From the IMG/VR virus record IMGVR_UViG_3300017753_000132, positions 1 through 21,787 of that record: DNA of 21,787 nucleotides; one strand, given 5' to 3'. Both the position numbers and the translations under genes were made by a program. This document shows, in pieces, positions 8,801 to 15,733 of this stretch; the first letter of the stretch is position 1, and each line of letters starts with the position of its first letter. The notes under the pieces are model-generated. The model was not told the DNA's origin. It was given only the letters and a program-made list of their open reading frames with translations, and did no database searches. Origin of the DNA: a virus.

Positions 8801-9716
8801 CATTTAATATACCAATACGTTGATCATAATATTCAATTAATTGTAGTTTATATTTAAAATTTGCTACACGCTCAGCCGCGGACGAAAAATGTATAAAATT
8901 ATCAAATCCTGAATAATCGATTCCAACACCTACGCCATCCAAGGATCCAGAAAATATACGATCCACAATATCTTGAGACGTTGCGGTATTTGCATCTAAT
9001 AAAGAGTTCCATGATTTAAATTCAGTTTCAGTTATAGTACCAAATTGAGTTTCAACATCAAAATTAGGACCTCGTAATTCAATTATATTATCTACAACTC
9101 TAATATTATTTTTTATTGATATAATATCCGCAACTGAATCAGCAACTTCATCTATAATCCATCCACGTGTGCGCTCTGTAATTCTTGGTGGTAAAGGGTC
9201 ATATAATTTTACTGCCAAACGAATTGTAATATCACTAAATGAAGATGCGCCAGTAAGATCGGGTAATAAATTAGCATTGACAATTCTATATATTTCATTG
9301 TTTCCAAAATTTACTGCTGGTTCAGCTATATTAGGTAAAAGTTTTGCAAATGTTAAAAATCTATCACGAGCCTTTTCCGGAGAAATGTTTTCTATATTAT
9401 ATTCAAGTAATAATTCACGCCTATCCGGAGAAATTTCTTTTAAGAAAATAGAAGGATTTGTTTGAGTCCCAAAAATTGGATCGTATAAGTTAACGACAGT
9501 ATTAAATGTTCCACTAGTAATATCAGCTTCCTTTAAAACACTTGCCCAATCTACATAAATACAATCAGTGTCTATTACATAAAACTTATCCGATAATTCA
9601 CCACCAGTAATATATGTACTATCGGGACCTGGACTATATAAATGAGCTTCTACCCATCCATTTTTAAGTAATACCGGGCCAATACTTTTTACTATATTTC
9701 TTTCTTTTCTTGCCAT
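5814..9716 (-). CDS. Giant baseplate/tail protein at the gp7 position, with LamG-like segment
   Basis: At 1300 residues this is the largest protein in the window. It follows gp25, gp6 and two smaller proteins, where T4 has the gp7-gp10 wedge genes, so a wedge or wedge-to-fibre connector role is likely. About residues 530-560 hold NNLPYLLKTKGTARSIKALM followed by NTYGIPQTLL, a KTKG-x-YGIP motif that I recognise from large tail proteins of T4-like and other phages. Just before it is a helical stretch (VNMIAHHYDIIYSYVDNLSK). Residues about 600-770 look LamG-like (TREWRFKPAV ... GRLVVSHGYG ... DGDFWNVRWFW). The C-terminal third carries several Cys residues and Gly-Ser-rich beta segments. It has a strong AAAGGAT Shine-Dalgarno 10 bases after the proline-rich gene. 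Assignment to gp7 itself is by position only. Confidence 0.7.
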   Translation of the reverse strand: MARKERNIVKSIGPVLLKNGWVEAHLYSPGPDSTYITGGELSDKFYVIDTDCIYVDWASVLKEADITSGTFNTVVNLYDPIFGTQTNPSIFLKEISPDRRELLLEYNIENISPEKARDRFLTFAKLLPNIAEPAVNFGNNEIYRIVNANLLPDLTGASSFSDITIRLAVKLYDPLPPRITERTRGWIIDEVADSVADIISIKNNIRVVDNIIELRGPNFDVETQFGTITETEFKSWNSLLDANTATSQDIVDRIFSGSLDGVGVGIDYSGFDNFIHFSSAAERVANFKYKLQLIEYYDQRIGILNDADGTDGTALQNNVTINTNRKNEVIGQFDGFERWLYNHSTSSLFTHHELYEDEIYEVEGDRLGAQLYRVQAWPKYLENGSYRLHHTTSSLAQTWFTNTLATASLYDVENESALVKTIPEHIRRDENNSQYELFVNMIAHHYDIIYSYVDNLSKVYHVQEHPELGQSKETLYQIAKSLGWTLTNGKQATALSQYKLGVNSGSGAYMQTGSLFSKSDEAITSEVWQRIVNNLPYLLKTKGTARSIKALMNTYGIPQTLLSIREYGGPKVSGESPLLIEDRFTYALQFESGSTGTKSPTVTFGNEFYTASFNNWGIPKDGISGSVPCQTREWRFKPAVTESMLMFTNKFLLNNGDPRILAHIAIQHTGSYSGSGKYGRLVVSHGYGLDTQKPVTASTDWLPLYDGDFWNVRWFWQSTGSGILTYNNQDNLSTTYHLQVQKSSDYINDKIIHRASASYTASYTEHYKAWQFPSTDELTPGTYKRGKSSLGGYPGDAAITNNDQYRVTNYLNHFFDNTTGTSTTANSDIMTFSGSMQEYREYLEDIGQTTFDLHTKNPTSYVSGLSPTGSYDTLVRHYPLGTDLNAVNHHDAAYRIITSSHPFRLFDFQNTIHPDGDVGLIASASTYASMSNFPVPDNLERGNYETLVETYYVQGVSLGGNLPRSQKIRIEDNELVRNLSPTNTAEKSRFDRAPIDTNRLGLFYSMADQVNKEIFNHIGDVELDDFVGDPDDEFEPRYPDLDFFAKEYWKKYTDRNDINAYMRIFSQFDFALFNQIKQVLPERVDEAMGLLVEPHVLERAKVPLTKRPTFTNPQYEGVINKEPSGSGVYQCYTASIEMQELISAETVYHIGSNGPTDVGNPCGQIQVVQTGSMTGSVNEGFAMNCRSSSFYKTRDFIFTTPASRSIGVTSPKHLGYYATSSLSIGCYMDDEFIMTHNLRYDGCKNTSPGNLLTYQGQANQASNIPALEFKAVVEVFQVNPNQLFYNEDPPENEAGTIRVQ

Positions 9717-9726
9717 TCGTTATCCT

Positions 9727-10188
9727 TTACCGCGGTGGTTTATATCCACCGGTAGGCCAATCATCTGGCGGATCGACTTCTATTTCCGGAGCCTCTACTG
9801 GTATATCACGCATTGGTTTTACTCCACCGGTTGGCCAATCCTCTGGTGGCTCTACTTCTATTTCTGGTATTTCTGGTTCAGGCCGCGGAGGCTTTATCCC
9901 GCCAGTTGTAACAGGAGGCGGCGGCGGTGGCGGCGGCGGCGGTGGTGGTGGCGGTACTACCGCTACTGGTACTTCAACTGGTACTGGTACCGGTACTTGT
10001 TGTATTACTACCGGTTTAGAAGGACGCGTTTCAGGCCGCGGTGGTACGAAAAACTCTAATCTTGGATGTATATCACCACCAATATATGTTTGTTCAAATG
10101 GATACTTCGCATATTCCTGCTTATCAATTGTAAATTGGGCAATATTTCTATTATTGCGAGGTACTAATTTAAATTCTCGTTTATTCAT
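9727..10188 (-). CDS. Proline-rich virion-associated protein with polyproline-14 and C-terminal repeats
   Basis: A 153-residue protein. Residues 1-50 look folded (KLVPRNNRNIAQFTIDKQEY). Then come a Pro-Val stretch (PVPVPVEVPVAVV), an unbroken run of 14 prolines (79-92), and a tail with two near-identical 20-residue repeats at 108-127 and 134-153. The repeats share PEIEV, PP, DWPTGG and KP-x-R, with a degenerate third copy at 96-102 (TGGIKPP). It starts in a TAATG overlap with the DNRLRE-like gene and is followed 10 bases later by the 1300-residue gene, so it is co-expressed with baseplate proteins. The layout suggests a rigid spacer with repeated short peptide ligands, but no partner is known. 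The opposite strand is also open here because of the GGN/CCN periodicity; that is a shadow. Confidence 0.75.
   Translation of the reverse strand: MNKREFKLVPRNNRNIAQFTIDKQEYAKYPFEQTYIGGDIHPRLEFFVPPRPETRPSKPVVIQQVPVPVPVEVPVAVVPPPPPPPPPPPPPPVTTGGIKPPRPEPEIPEIEVEPPEDWPTGGVKPMRDIPVEAPEIEVDPPDDWPTGGYKPPR
9913..9954 (-). repeat. CCN codon tract encoding 14 consecutive prolines
   Basis: Fourteen successive proline codons, eight of them CCG, in an otherwise AT-rich genome. The mixed CCG/CCA/CCT codons show that the protein run is kept rather than a simple trinucleotide expansion, although slippage could vary its length. Such runs stall ribosomes and generally need elongation factor P. Confidence 0.9.
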
Positions 10189-11327
10189 TAACTAACCACC
10201 TTAAAATAAAATTCATCAAACATTCGAATATCAGTTGACCGTTCACATTTTAATATTATTTTGTAATAACGTTCCGGCAAAAATGCGTCCATCCTTAAAT
10301 CAAAATAATTACCGGTATCATCACTATTAATTTTTGTACGAGATTTGCCCCAAGATGTATCAAATGGTATTATTGGTTCATTTGTTTCATAATCAAATAT
10401 TCCATATGAACTTGACACCGGTAAAATATCATTTCCTATATAAAATGATGCTGTAGAATATGTACGTGTTGGAAATTCAGATCTTACACCAATTCTAAAT
10501 CTTGCAATTTCAGATGTACGATATTCAGATTTAATGTTTTTAAAATACGGAATAATTAATTCATCAGATATTTCAGATAAACTACCCGTTGTATGATCAT
10601 CCCATGCTACCTCTAATTTTGGAACAAATATTGTATGAGACTCTCTACCAAAGAATTTAATAGAACCAGCTAAATCACCAGAAATTTCATCCGTTTCCGA
10701 ACGTTTAATAATGAAACCATTATTATCAATATCTTCATCTACCCAATGTTTAACAATATCTGTAACATTCATTCGAATATCCGGAATTTGATTTTGAAAT
10801 GATTGAGATGATTCATAAGTAGAACCAGTTATCCATGCACCGCCACCAAGCTGTCGAGTTACTCCTGATGAATTTCCTTTACTATGAGCAGATCCACTAT
10901 TCCAATATGTTGCTAAATCTTTTGAATCTCTAAAATACCATGACGCGCCTATAGAACTTTGTGGTATATCATGTGCATATCCTTGACCATTATTCCATGA
11001 TTCTGATACTGGAAATGCTTTTAATGTATATTGTTGTAACAGATCAGTTGCATCTGATGATCTTAATGTTAAAAATACCGATGCCGATGGGTATAAGTTT
11101 CCAATTGGAGGTATAGTACCATCAGTAATCGCATTTTTTAATACAGTTAATTCAGAACCAAAGTCTAATAGTATTCTAGTATTAAATGTTTCTCCACGTA
11201 TTATACCTTCTACACGTGAACCAGATACATTTTTTGTTAATTCTAATATCTGATCAATACCAGAATTTAATTCTGGAAATCTTTCATATAATGTTGTATC
11301 TCTTTCTGCATAAAATATTCTATACAT
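10188..11327 (-). CDS. DNRLRE-like virion protein next to baseplate wedge genes
   Basis: A 379-residue protein. Residues about 80-240 look like a DNRLRE-type beta-sandwich: VFLTLRS (84-90), the ESWNNG turn (109-114), MNVTDIVKHWVD (186-197), NNGFIIKRS (202-210), FFGRES (225-230) and VPKLEVAWDD (235-244). In that family these form a conserved jelly roll often found in surface-exposed or adhesive proteins. The rest is beta-rich and ends YFKVVS. It starts 8 bases after gp6 with an AAGGA Shine-Dalgarno, and its stop overlaps the proline-rich gene by one base. By position it replaces gp7 or gp8 of T4, but I see no direct resemblance to either. A peripheral baseplate role is inferred. Confidence 0.65.
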   Translation of the reverse strand: MYRIFYAERDTTLYERFPELNSGIDQILELTKNVSGSRVEGIIRGETFNTRILLDFGSELTVLKNAITDGTIPPIGNLYPSASVFLTLRSSDATDLLQQYTLKAFPVSESWNNGQGYAHDIPQSSIGASWYFRDSKDLATYWNSGSAHSKGNSSGVTRQLGGGAWITGSTYESSQSFQNQIPDIRMNVTDIVKHWVDEDIDNNGFIIKRSETDEISGDLAGSIKFFGRESHTIFVPKLEVAWDDHTTGSLSEISDELIIPYFKNIKSEYRTSEIARFRIGVRSEFPTRTYSTASFYIGNDILPVSSSYGIFDYETNEPIIPFDTSWGKSRTKINSDDTGNYFDLRMDAFLPERYYKIILKCERSTDIRMFDEFYFKVVS

Positions 11328-11335
11328 TTATTTCC

Positions 11336-13189
11336 TTATGGTTTTACAATTCGTGCTTTAATATCATTATCCGGATATTTAATTTCAAATATACTAGGAT
11401 CTAATGACGGATATAAAATATTATTTTTAATAGCCGCATCTACAGCGTATTTATTATTAGAATAAGTACCACCCGATTTACAATAAAACTTAAAGTTAAT
11501 TATACTTTGTACACCTTCCACTAAATCTAAAGCATTAACTAAAGATGATATATTGATAGGACCATTTATTTGCATTTTATCATTTGACATTATATCTTTT
11601 AACTTTGCAATTGCTCTTATTAAAACTTCATTACTATTAAAATTTGGCCTAGGTATAATATCAAAATCTACTCCTAAATTAATTATAAACGCTGATTTTA
11701 TGTTAATAGCATCTGTTAACATACGATACTGAGATATATAAGTTCTTATATTCTCTTTAAGAGCTTGGTTACATTCTGTAAATTGTTCATTTTCATCATA
11801 TGCTAATAAATACATGTTTAATGCGTACGGATTATCAATGGTATCGCGAGGATATACCATATCAGATGTATTAATTTGAGTATCTCCTATAATATAAGCC
11901 TTTGCAACAGATCCAAATTTTGATGGCATGGCATATACACGAGCAATGTAATCTTCACGAGTAATTGCTCTATTCTGTGCTGCAAACGTGGCCATGGCAT
12001 TTTGTCGTATACTTTCAATGTCTTGCTTAGCTCTACCTCCAAGTGCTGGTTCTGAATTTGTAACAGCTACAGATGCTTTAGAATCTGTTAAATCAACTCC
12101 TGTAACTTCGTTAAGATATGTAACATTTCCAACAGTAGCTATAGTATTTACTCCTACATTTTCTGTTACAGATCCACCTACAGTATATCGTATTGTTAAA
12201 TCTGTATTAGAAGGAGCTAAACCATAAGTACTAGTATATAAAAAGTTTGAAGGATCAATTGTATCTGTAGTTGTACGCCTTAAATATTCTAATCCTAAAC
12301 CTACGTTTTTAGGATTCGGAATAATTTCTTCATCAGCATCAGATGATATACCCGAACCAAATTGTATTTCTAATCGATTATCATCACGTAATCTAGTAAC
12401 AAATCGTCTAGGTGTTTTACGTAATTTTAATATATAAGGTACGGTAGATCGATATATGGAAAGTTCTGGATCATTATATGCTATATTTGCTATATCTTCA
12501 AAGACAGTATCTTGCGCTAAATAATCAACTTCATTCCATGTATTATCTGCACTATCTTTAACACTTATTACGTTAATAATATTTGTTTCTGGTAACACTA
12601 TTTTATCATATGGTTTTGGATCATTAAATGTAAATGTTAATTCTTTTATTTCACCAGATTCTACAGTAACTTCTTTCTTAAGTAAATAACGAGCAACTTC
12701 TCCGCCACCGTCAATTTCATATACAGAGATATCTGGATCATCATTAAATTCCACCGGTTCTAATGTTCTAAACTTGATTCCGGAGTCGCTTAACACTTCC
12801 ATGTTTGATGCAATAGATAATGCATATTCCATATCTGGAGCAGCATTTTCTCCACTACCAGAGGCAATAACTAATTGAAAAACATCTAATTTACATCGCG
12901 CTGGCGAATTTAATTTTGGTTTGAATCCAAATAATTGTGACAATGCTAATATATTAGACGATTCATCAGCCGAATTTAATAAACTTTCACGAAATGATGT
13001 ATCAGCATAATACGATAAAACATCGCCTACATATGATGCCATTTCTACAAACATCATTCCCGGAGATGATTCATTAAAATCTTGATATGTATCTGGAAAG
13101 TAATTTTTTGCAAAGTTTATTAAATTTTGTCTAAACTGGGCAAAATCTTTGTTTAAATATTTAACATCTTTTTTAATTAAATTGCTCAT
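11336..13189 (-). CDS. 6: Baseplate wedge protein gp6-like (baseplate J family)
   Basis: A 617-residue protein, near the length of T4 gp6 (about 660). The N-terminal block is typical: FPDTYQDFNESSPGMMFVEM (31-50), then ASYVGDVLSYYADTSFRESL (51-70), and LALSQLFGFKPK. The later block AITREDYIARVYAMPSKFGS (near residue 410) is the core of the baseplate-J / gp6 fold. In T4, gp6 dimers join the wedges into a ring around the hub and trigger sheath contraction. The gene follows gp25 by 13 bases with an AGAGG Shine-Dalgarno; gp25 and gp6 contact each other in the wedge core, so the pairing supports both calls. Confidence 0.92.
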   Translation of the reverse strand: MSNLIKKDVKYLNKDFAQFRQNLINFAKNYFPDTYQDFNESSPGMMFVEMASYVGDVLSYYADTSFRESLLNSADESSNILALSQLFGFKPKLNSPARCKLDVFQLVIASGSGENAAPDMEYALSIASNMEVLSDSGIKFRTLEPVEFNDDPDISVYEIDGGGEVARYLLKKEVTVESGEIKELTFTFNDPKPYDKIVLPETNIINVISVKDSADNTWNEVDYLAQDTVFEDIANIAYNDPELSIYRSTVPYILKLRKTPRRFVTRLRDDNRLEIQFGSGISSDADEEIIPNPKNVGLGLEYLRRTTTDTIDPSNFLYTSTYGLAPSNTDLTIRYTVGGSVTENVGVNTIATVGNVTYLNEVTGVDLTDSKASVAVTNSEPALGGRAKQDIESIRQNAMATFAAQNRAITREDYIARVYAMPSKFGSVAKAYIIGDTQINTSDMVYPRDTIDNPYALNMYLLAYDENEQFTECNQALKENIRTYISQYRMLTDAINIKSAFIINLGVDFDIIPRPNFNSNEVLIRAIAKLKDIMSNDKMQINGPINISSLVNALDLVEGVQSIINFKFYCKSGGTYSNNKYAVDAAIKNNILYPSLDPSIFEIKYPDNDIKARIVKP

Positions 13190-13202
13190 AGCTGCCTCTT
13201 AC

Positions 13203-13742
13203 TTACAATAATCCATCTGTTGATATAGGTTGTAATTCTAAATCCGGTGTTGCATCACTTACCACTAATGAATTTTCGGATGCCAATACGTTAATTACTA
13301 AATTTGCACCTATACTAGTTATTGTAAAATGTATTAATATTGTAATAGTATGCATATCTTCACTTGACGTGATATCAATACCATTTATGATAATATATGG
13401 TAACCAATATTCAATATCTTCTGTTAATGTTTTCTGCAATGATGTTCTTAAATCTAATGTATTATTTTCAAATAACTTATCAAAAATATCAGTACCAAAT
13501 AAAGGTTCCATTACTCGTTCACCTTTACGAGTCAATAACAAATTTTTTAAGTTTGATATAACCTGTTCTTCAGTAGAAAATGATTGACCAAATAATTGTT
13601 TTCCGGAACTACTTCCAGATGCATAATTTAAATTTGGATCAGCTGATCGCGCATTTGCAGAATTATTAAATGGTAATAATATACCAATTGCTTTATCTGG
13701 AGTTTCATTAATAGGTTGATATCGATAAACTGGTCTTGACAT
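13203..13742 (-). CDS. 25: Baseplate wedge protein gp25-like
   Basis: A 179-residue protein; T4 gp25 is about 130, so this one has extensions at both ends. The diagnostic segment is QVISNLKNLLLTRKGERVME (60-79) followed by PLFGTDIFD, the gp25/lysozyme-like fold signature with the conserved kGER-x-m-P-x-FG stretch. Despite the Pfam name it is structural: it joins gp6 in the wedge core and nucleates sheath assembly. It begins in a one-base overlap (TAATG) with the stop of the 143-residue gene, with GGTAAA just before, and is followed by gp6. Confidence 0.92.
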   Translation of the reverse strand: MSRPVYRYQPINETPDKAIGILLPFNNSANARSADPNLNYASGSSSGKQLFGQSFSTEEQVISNLKNLLLTRKGERVMEPLFGTDIFDKLFENNTLDLRTSLQKTLTEDIEYWLPYIIINGIDITSSEDMHTITILIHFTITSIGANLVINVLASENSLVVSDATPDLELQPISTDGLL

Positions 13743-14173
13743 TATTTACCTTTCTTTTTATCAATCGCTTTCATTAGTGCTGAATAATCTTTTGTCATTG
13801 CATTAACTGTGGTAGCCACTTTTTTATTATTCATATTAACTGATTCTCCATTAATACCTGTCATGGGAACAACTGAAGGAGAAGTTTCCATTCCAAAAGC
13901 TTGTGCCATTTCTGATTTGAAATTCATTGTATTCCAATCTGTCATTTCTGCAGAGACTGGAGCGGCTGCTGTTTCATTTAATAAATCATTTAACATTGAA
14001 TTTTTTGTGAATTGTTTTTTAGGACGAGTATTTGCCATTTCATTCATTTGCAATCCATGTGATATAACTTGTTTATGATTTGTCGCGTTTTCTGTTAATA
14101 CATCTCGTACAGCTGTCTGTACTTCTTCACGAATAATCTTACGTAATAATTTTGTAAATGATTTTGAACTCAT
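13742..14173 (-). CDS. Conserved small baseplate-locus protein, unknown function
   Basis: A 143-residue protein. The N-terminus is strongly helical and charged (SKSFTKLLRKIIREEVQTAV then RDVL), followed by a flexible Asn/Met-rich middle and a basic C-terminus ending KAIDKKKGK. I recognise the KLLRKIIREEVQTAVR pattern as recurrent in T4-like marine phages next to gp25/gp5, without a known role. The gene lies between the gp5-like and gp25 genes, is led by the ATATTTAT octamer and an AAAAGGAT Shine-Dalgarno, and overlaps gp25 by one base. A chaperone, hub or minor baseplate role would fit; nothing decides among these. Confidence 0.65.
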   Translation of the reverse strand: MSSKSFTKLLRKIIREEVQTAVRDVLTENATNHKQVISHGLQMNEMANTRPKKQFTKNSMLNDLLNETAAAPVSAEMTDWNTMNFKSEMAQAFGMETSPSVVPMTGINGESVNMNNKKVATTVNAMTKDYSALMKAIDKKKGK

Positions 14174-14189
14174 AGTATTATCCTTTTTA

Positions 14190-14197
14190 ATAAATAT
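14190..14197 (-). promoter_or_regulatory. Candidate late-promoter octamer upstream of the 143-residue / gp25 / gp6 run
   Basis: In the 36-base gap the minus strand reads CATATTTATTAAAAAGGATA; the octamer ATATTTAT starts 24 bases before the ATG at 14173. The Shine-Dalgarno follows directly. No TTTG is present at -33 spacing. A promoter here would drive the wedge genes as a unit. Function is inferred from recurrence and position. Confidence 0.4.
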
Positions 14198-14209
14198 GGT
14201 TACACTATA

Positions 14210-15346
14210 TTATTGGCGCATATTTGCGAAGTCTTCGCGTATTGATCGAAGTTGAGATTCGATATCTAATGATTCATTTGTATTAGCTACAGTCGATCGA
14301 ACATTTGATGCCACATACTGTCCATTATTTGTCGGAGGACTAGTCTGCAAACCGGTTTCCGGAGAAATATGAGTTTCCAATGCATTTTCCTGTGCCACAG
14401 TTCCTATTTCCGCATGACCTGCTTGTATATTCAGGTTTTGTTTTATCACTTCATCTAAAAATGCTAACATCAATGTAAAAAATTCATCCATATCAGTTTG
14501 CCAAGCCGGTGTCGCAATTTTAACATCTTTTTTAGCAACTAATACAATTTCTTCTGTGCGCGCATTAAAAATTAAACGATTTGAACCTATAATAACTTGA
14601 GATTTATCATACGAACTAACAGGCTTTACTTCTTTTCCTACTTTTGGTTGTGCCAACGTTAGATTACTTATTTTATGTGATTTTGATAAATAAATAAATG
14701 CCGCATCCTTATCCGGATTTTCAATAGTAAAATATCCTTCCTGTTCGGTACCATCAACGCCACATGATAATGCAACTAATGGATCGCCTGCATTTTCACT
14801 ATCCCAGAATGGTTCTTGAGAATATGGATCTAAAGTTTTATGAGTACTAGTAAACCGTAACAAAGAACCAAATCGATCTTGTATTATACTATCTCCTTGA
14901 TAAGGTTGTATTGTTACTATATTTTTTTCTTCGAATGAACGTTGTTCTGGTTCTTTACTTTTGAATGGAGATGATACGGCGTATGTTCCATATCCTTTAT
15001 CTTCTGGTATTGTATCATGAATGTATGGCATTATACCATTATTCATCATGCCATGAGCATTTAACCATGGCATATAATAATATAAATCAGTTTTGGTATC
15101 TTCTGTACGACCATCTATTGCATTAAAAACAATTACTTGTTCGCCATATAATGGTATATTAAGAAAATTAGGATTTGCTGGTATTGCAGCTACTTCTTGT
15201 GCGATAGAATGACCAGTACCACGTAATCTAACAATTATTGTACCTGGTAAATAATCTATATCATTTTGATCTTTAAATTCATCAAACTGAGTTGGGTCGT
15301 CGGTCTGAACTACCTGACCCATCAATAGGTCGATTTTGTCCGGCAT
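14210..15346 (-). CDS. gp5-like baseplate hub/spike OB-fold protein without lysozyme domain
   Basis: A 378-residue protein. An N-terminal OB-fold-like region holds YLPGTIIVRLRG (32-43), LYGEQVIVFNA (66-76) and YYYMPWLNAHG (89-99). The block IQPYQGDSIIQDRFGSLLRF (146-165) is the gp5/VgrG-type OB motif, and QVIIGSNRLIFNARTEEIVL (250-269) resembles the start of a spike beta-helix. T4 gp5 has 575 residues with a lysozyme domain in the middle; none is visible here and the protein is shorter. The C-terminus is flexible and ends in a short helix (DIESQLRSIREDFANMRQ). A clear AAGGA Shine-Dalgarno supports the start at 15346, although the upstream gene runs 65 bases into it. It probably forms the hub or central spike trimer. 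Confidence 0.75.
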   Translation of the reverse strand: MPDKIDLLMGQVVQTDDPTQFDEFKDQNDIDYLPGTIIVRLRGTGHSIAQEVAAIPANPNFLNIPLYGEQVIVFNAIDGRTEDTKTDLYYYMPWLNAHGMMNNGIMPYIHDTIPEDKGYGTYAVSSPFKSKEPEQRSFEEKNIVTIQPYQGDSIIQDRFGSLLRFTSTHKTLDPYSQEPFWDSENAGDPLVALSCGVDGTEQEGYFTIENPDKDAAFIYLSKSHKISNLTLAQPKVGKEVKPVSSYDKSQVIIGSNRLIFNARTEEIVLVAKKDVKIATPAWQTDMDEFFTLMLAFLDEVIKQNLNIQAGHAEIGTVAQENALETHISPETGLQTSPPTNNGQYVASNVRSTVANTNESLDIESQLRSIREDFANMRQ

Positions 15347-15707
15347 CTATTTCCTTACTTTCAGCTTGAAGCTTATTAACTTCAGATTCAGCTTCTTCTA
15401 ATAACCTACGACGTTCTTCGTCAGATAATCCAAATTCGCCATCATCAGATTCTTTATTTGTTGCAGATATTAAACGCTGTACAATTGCTGCTAATTTAAC
15501 TAAAGCATCATCATTTTTCACAGAAACTTCTAGATAATCTTTTATCATAGGAACTAGAACAGATGCATCACCTGAATTTTTTATTAACGGTTGTAACTCT
15601 TTTATAAGACCGTCAATTTGTCTAGATTTCTTTTTTTGATTATGATATATGTCACGCATCAAATCAGAAAAATTTGTTCCTTGAAATAATTCGAAATCTG
15701 TATTCAT
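15282..15707 (-). CDS. Conserved 141-residue late-region protein, unknown function
   Basis: A 141-residue, mainly helical and acidic protein: an N-terminal FELFQGTNFSDLMRDIY motif, then LIKELQPLIKNSGDASVLVP (34-53) and IKDYLEVSVKNDDALVKLAA, then an acidic helix (LSDEERRRLLEEAESEVNKL). I recall close patterns in T4-like marine phages beside the spike gene but know no function. The last 21 codons and the stop are also read in another frame as the start of the gp5-like protein. It follows the late sigma gene after a 26-base gap with the ATATTTAT octamer and AAAAGGAT. Helical content and position would suit a minor structural or assembly factor; that is inference. Confidence 0.7.
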   Translation of the reverse strand: MNTDFELFQGTNFSDLMRDIYHNQKKKSRQIDGLIKELQPLIKNSGDASVLVPMIKDYLEVSVKNDDALVKLAAIVQRLISATNKESDDGEFGLSDEERRRLLEEAESEVNKLQAESKEIDAGQNRPIDGSGSSDRRPNSV

Positions 15708-15720
15708 GAAATCCTTTTAT

Positions 15721-15728
15721 ATAAATAT
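15721..15728 (-). promoter_or_regulatory. Candidate late-promoter octamer between the sigma gene and the structural block
   Basis: The 26-base gap on the minus strand reads TATATTTATATAAAAGGATT; the octamer ATATTTAT starts 21 bases before the ATG at 15707. It lies exactly at the boundary between the late sigma factor gene and the first structural gene, where a late promoter would be expected. Function is inferred. Confidence 0.4.
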
Positions 15729-15733
15729 AAGGA

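Noticed and set aside
9710-10195. Long open frame on the plus strand, opposite the proline-rich gene, with a polyglycine run
   Set aside because: It mirrors the CCN/GGN periodic DNA of the minus-strand gene, has no independent ribosome site, and every neighbour is on the minus strand.
13369-14078. Plus-strand frames opposite gp25 and the 143-residue gene
   Set aside because: Antisense shadows with no Shine-Dalgarno and no recognisable protein features.
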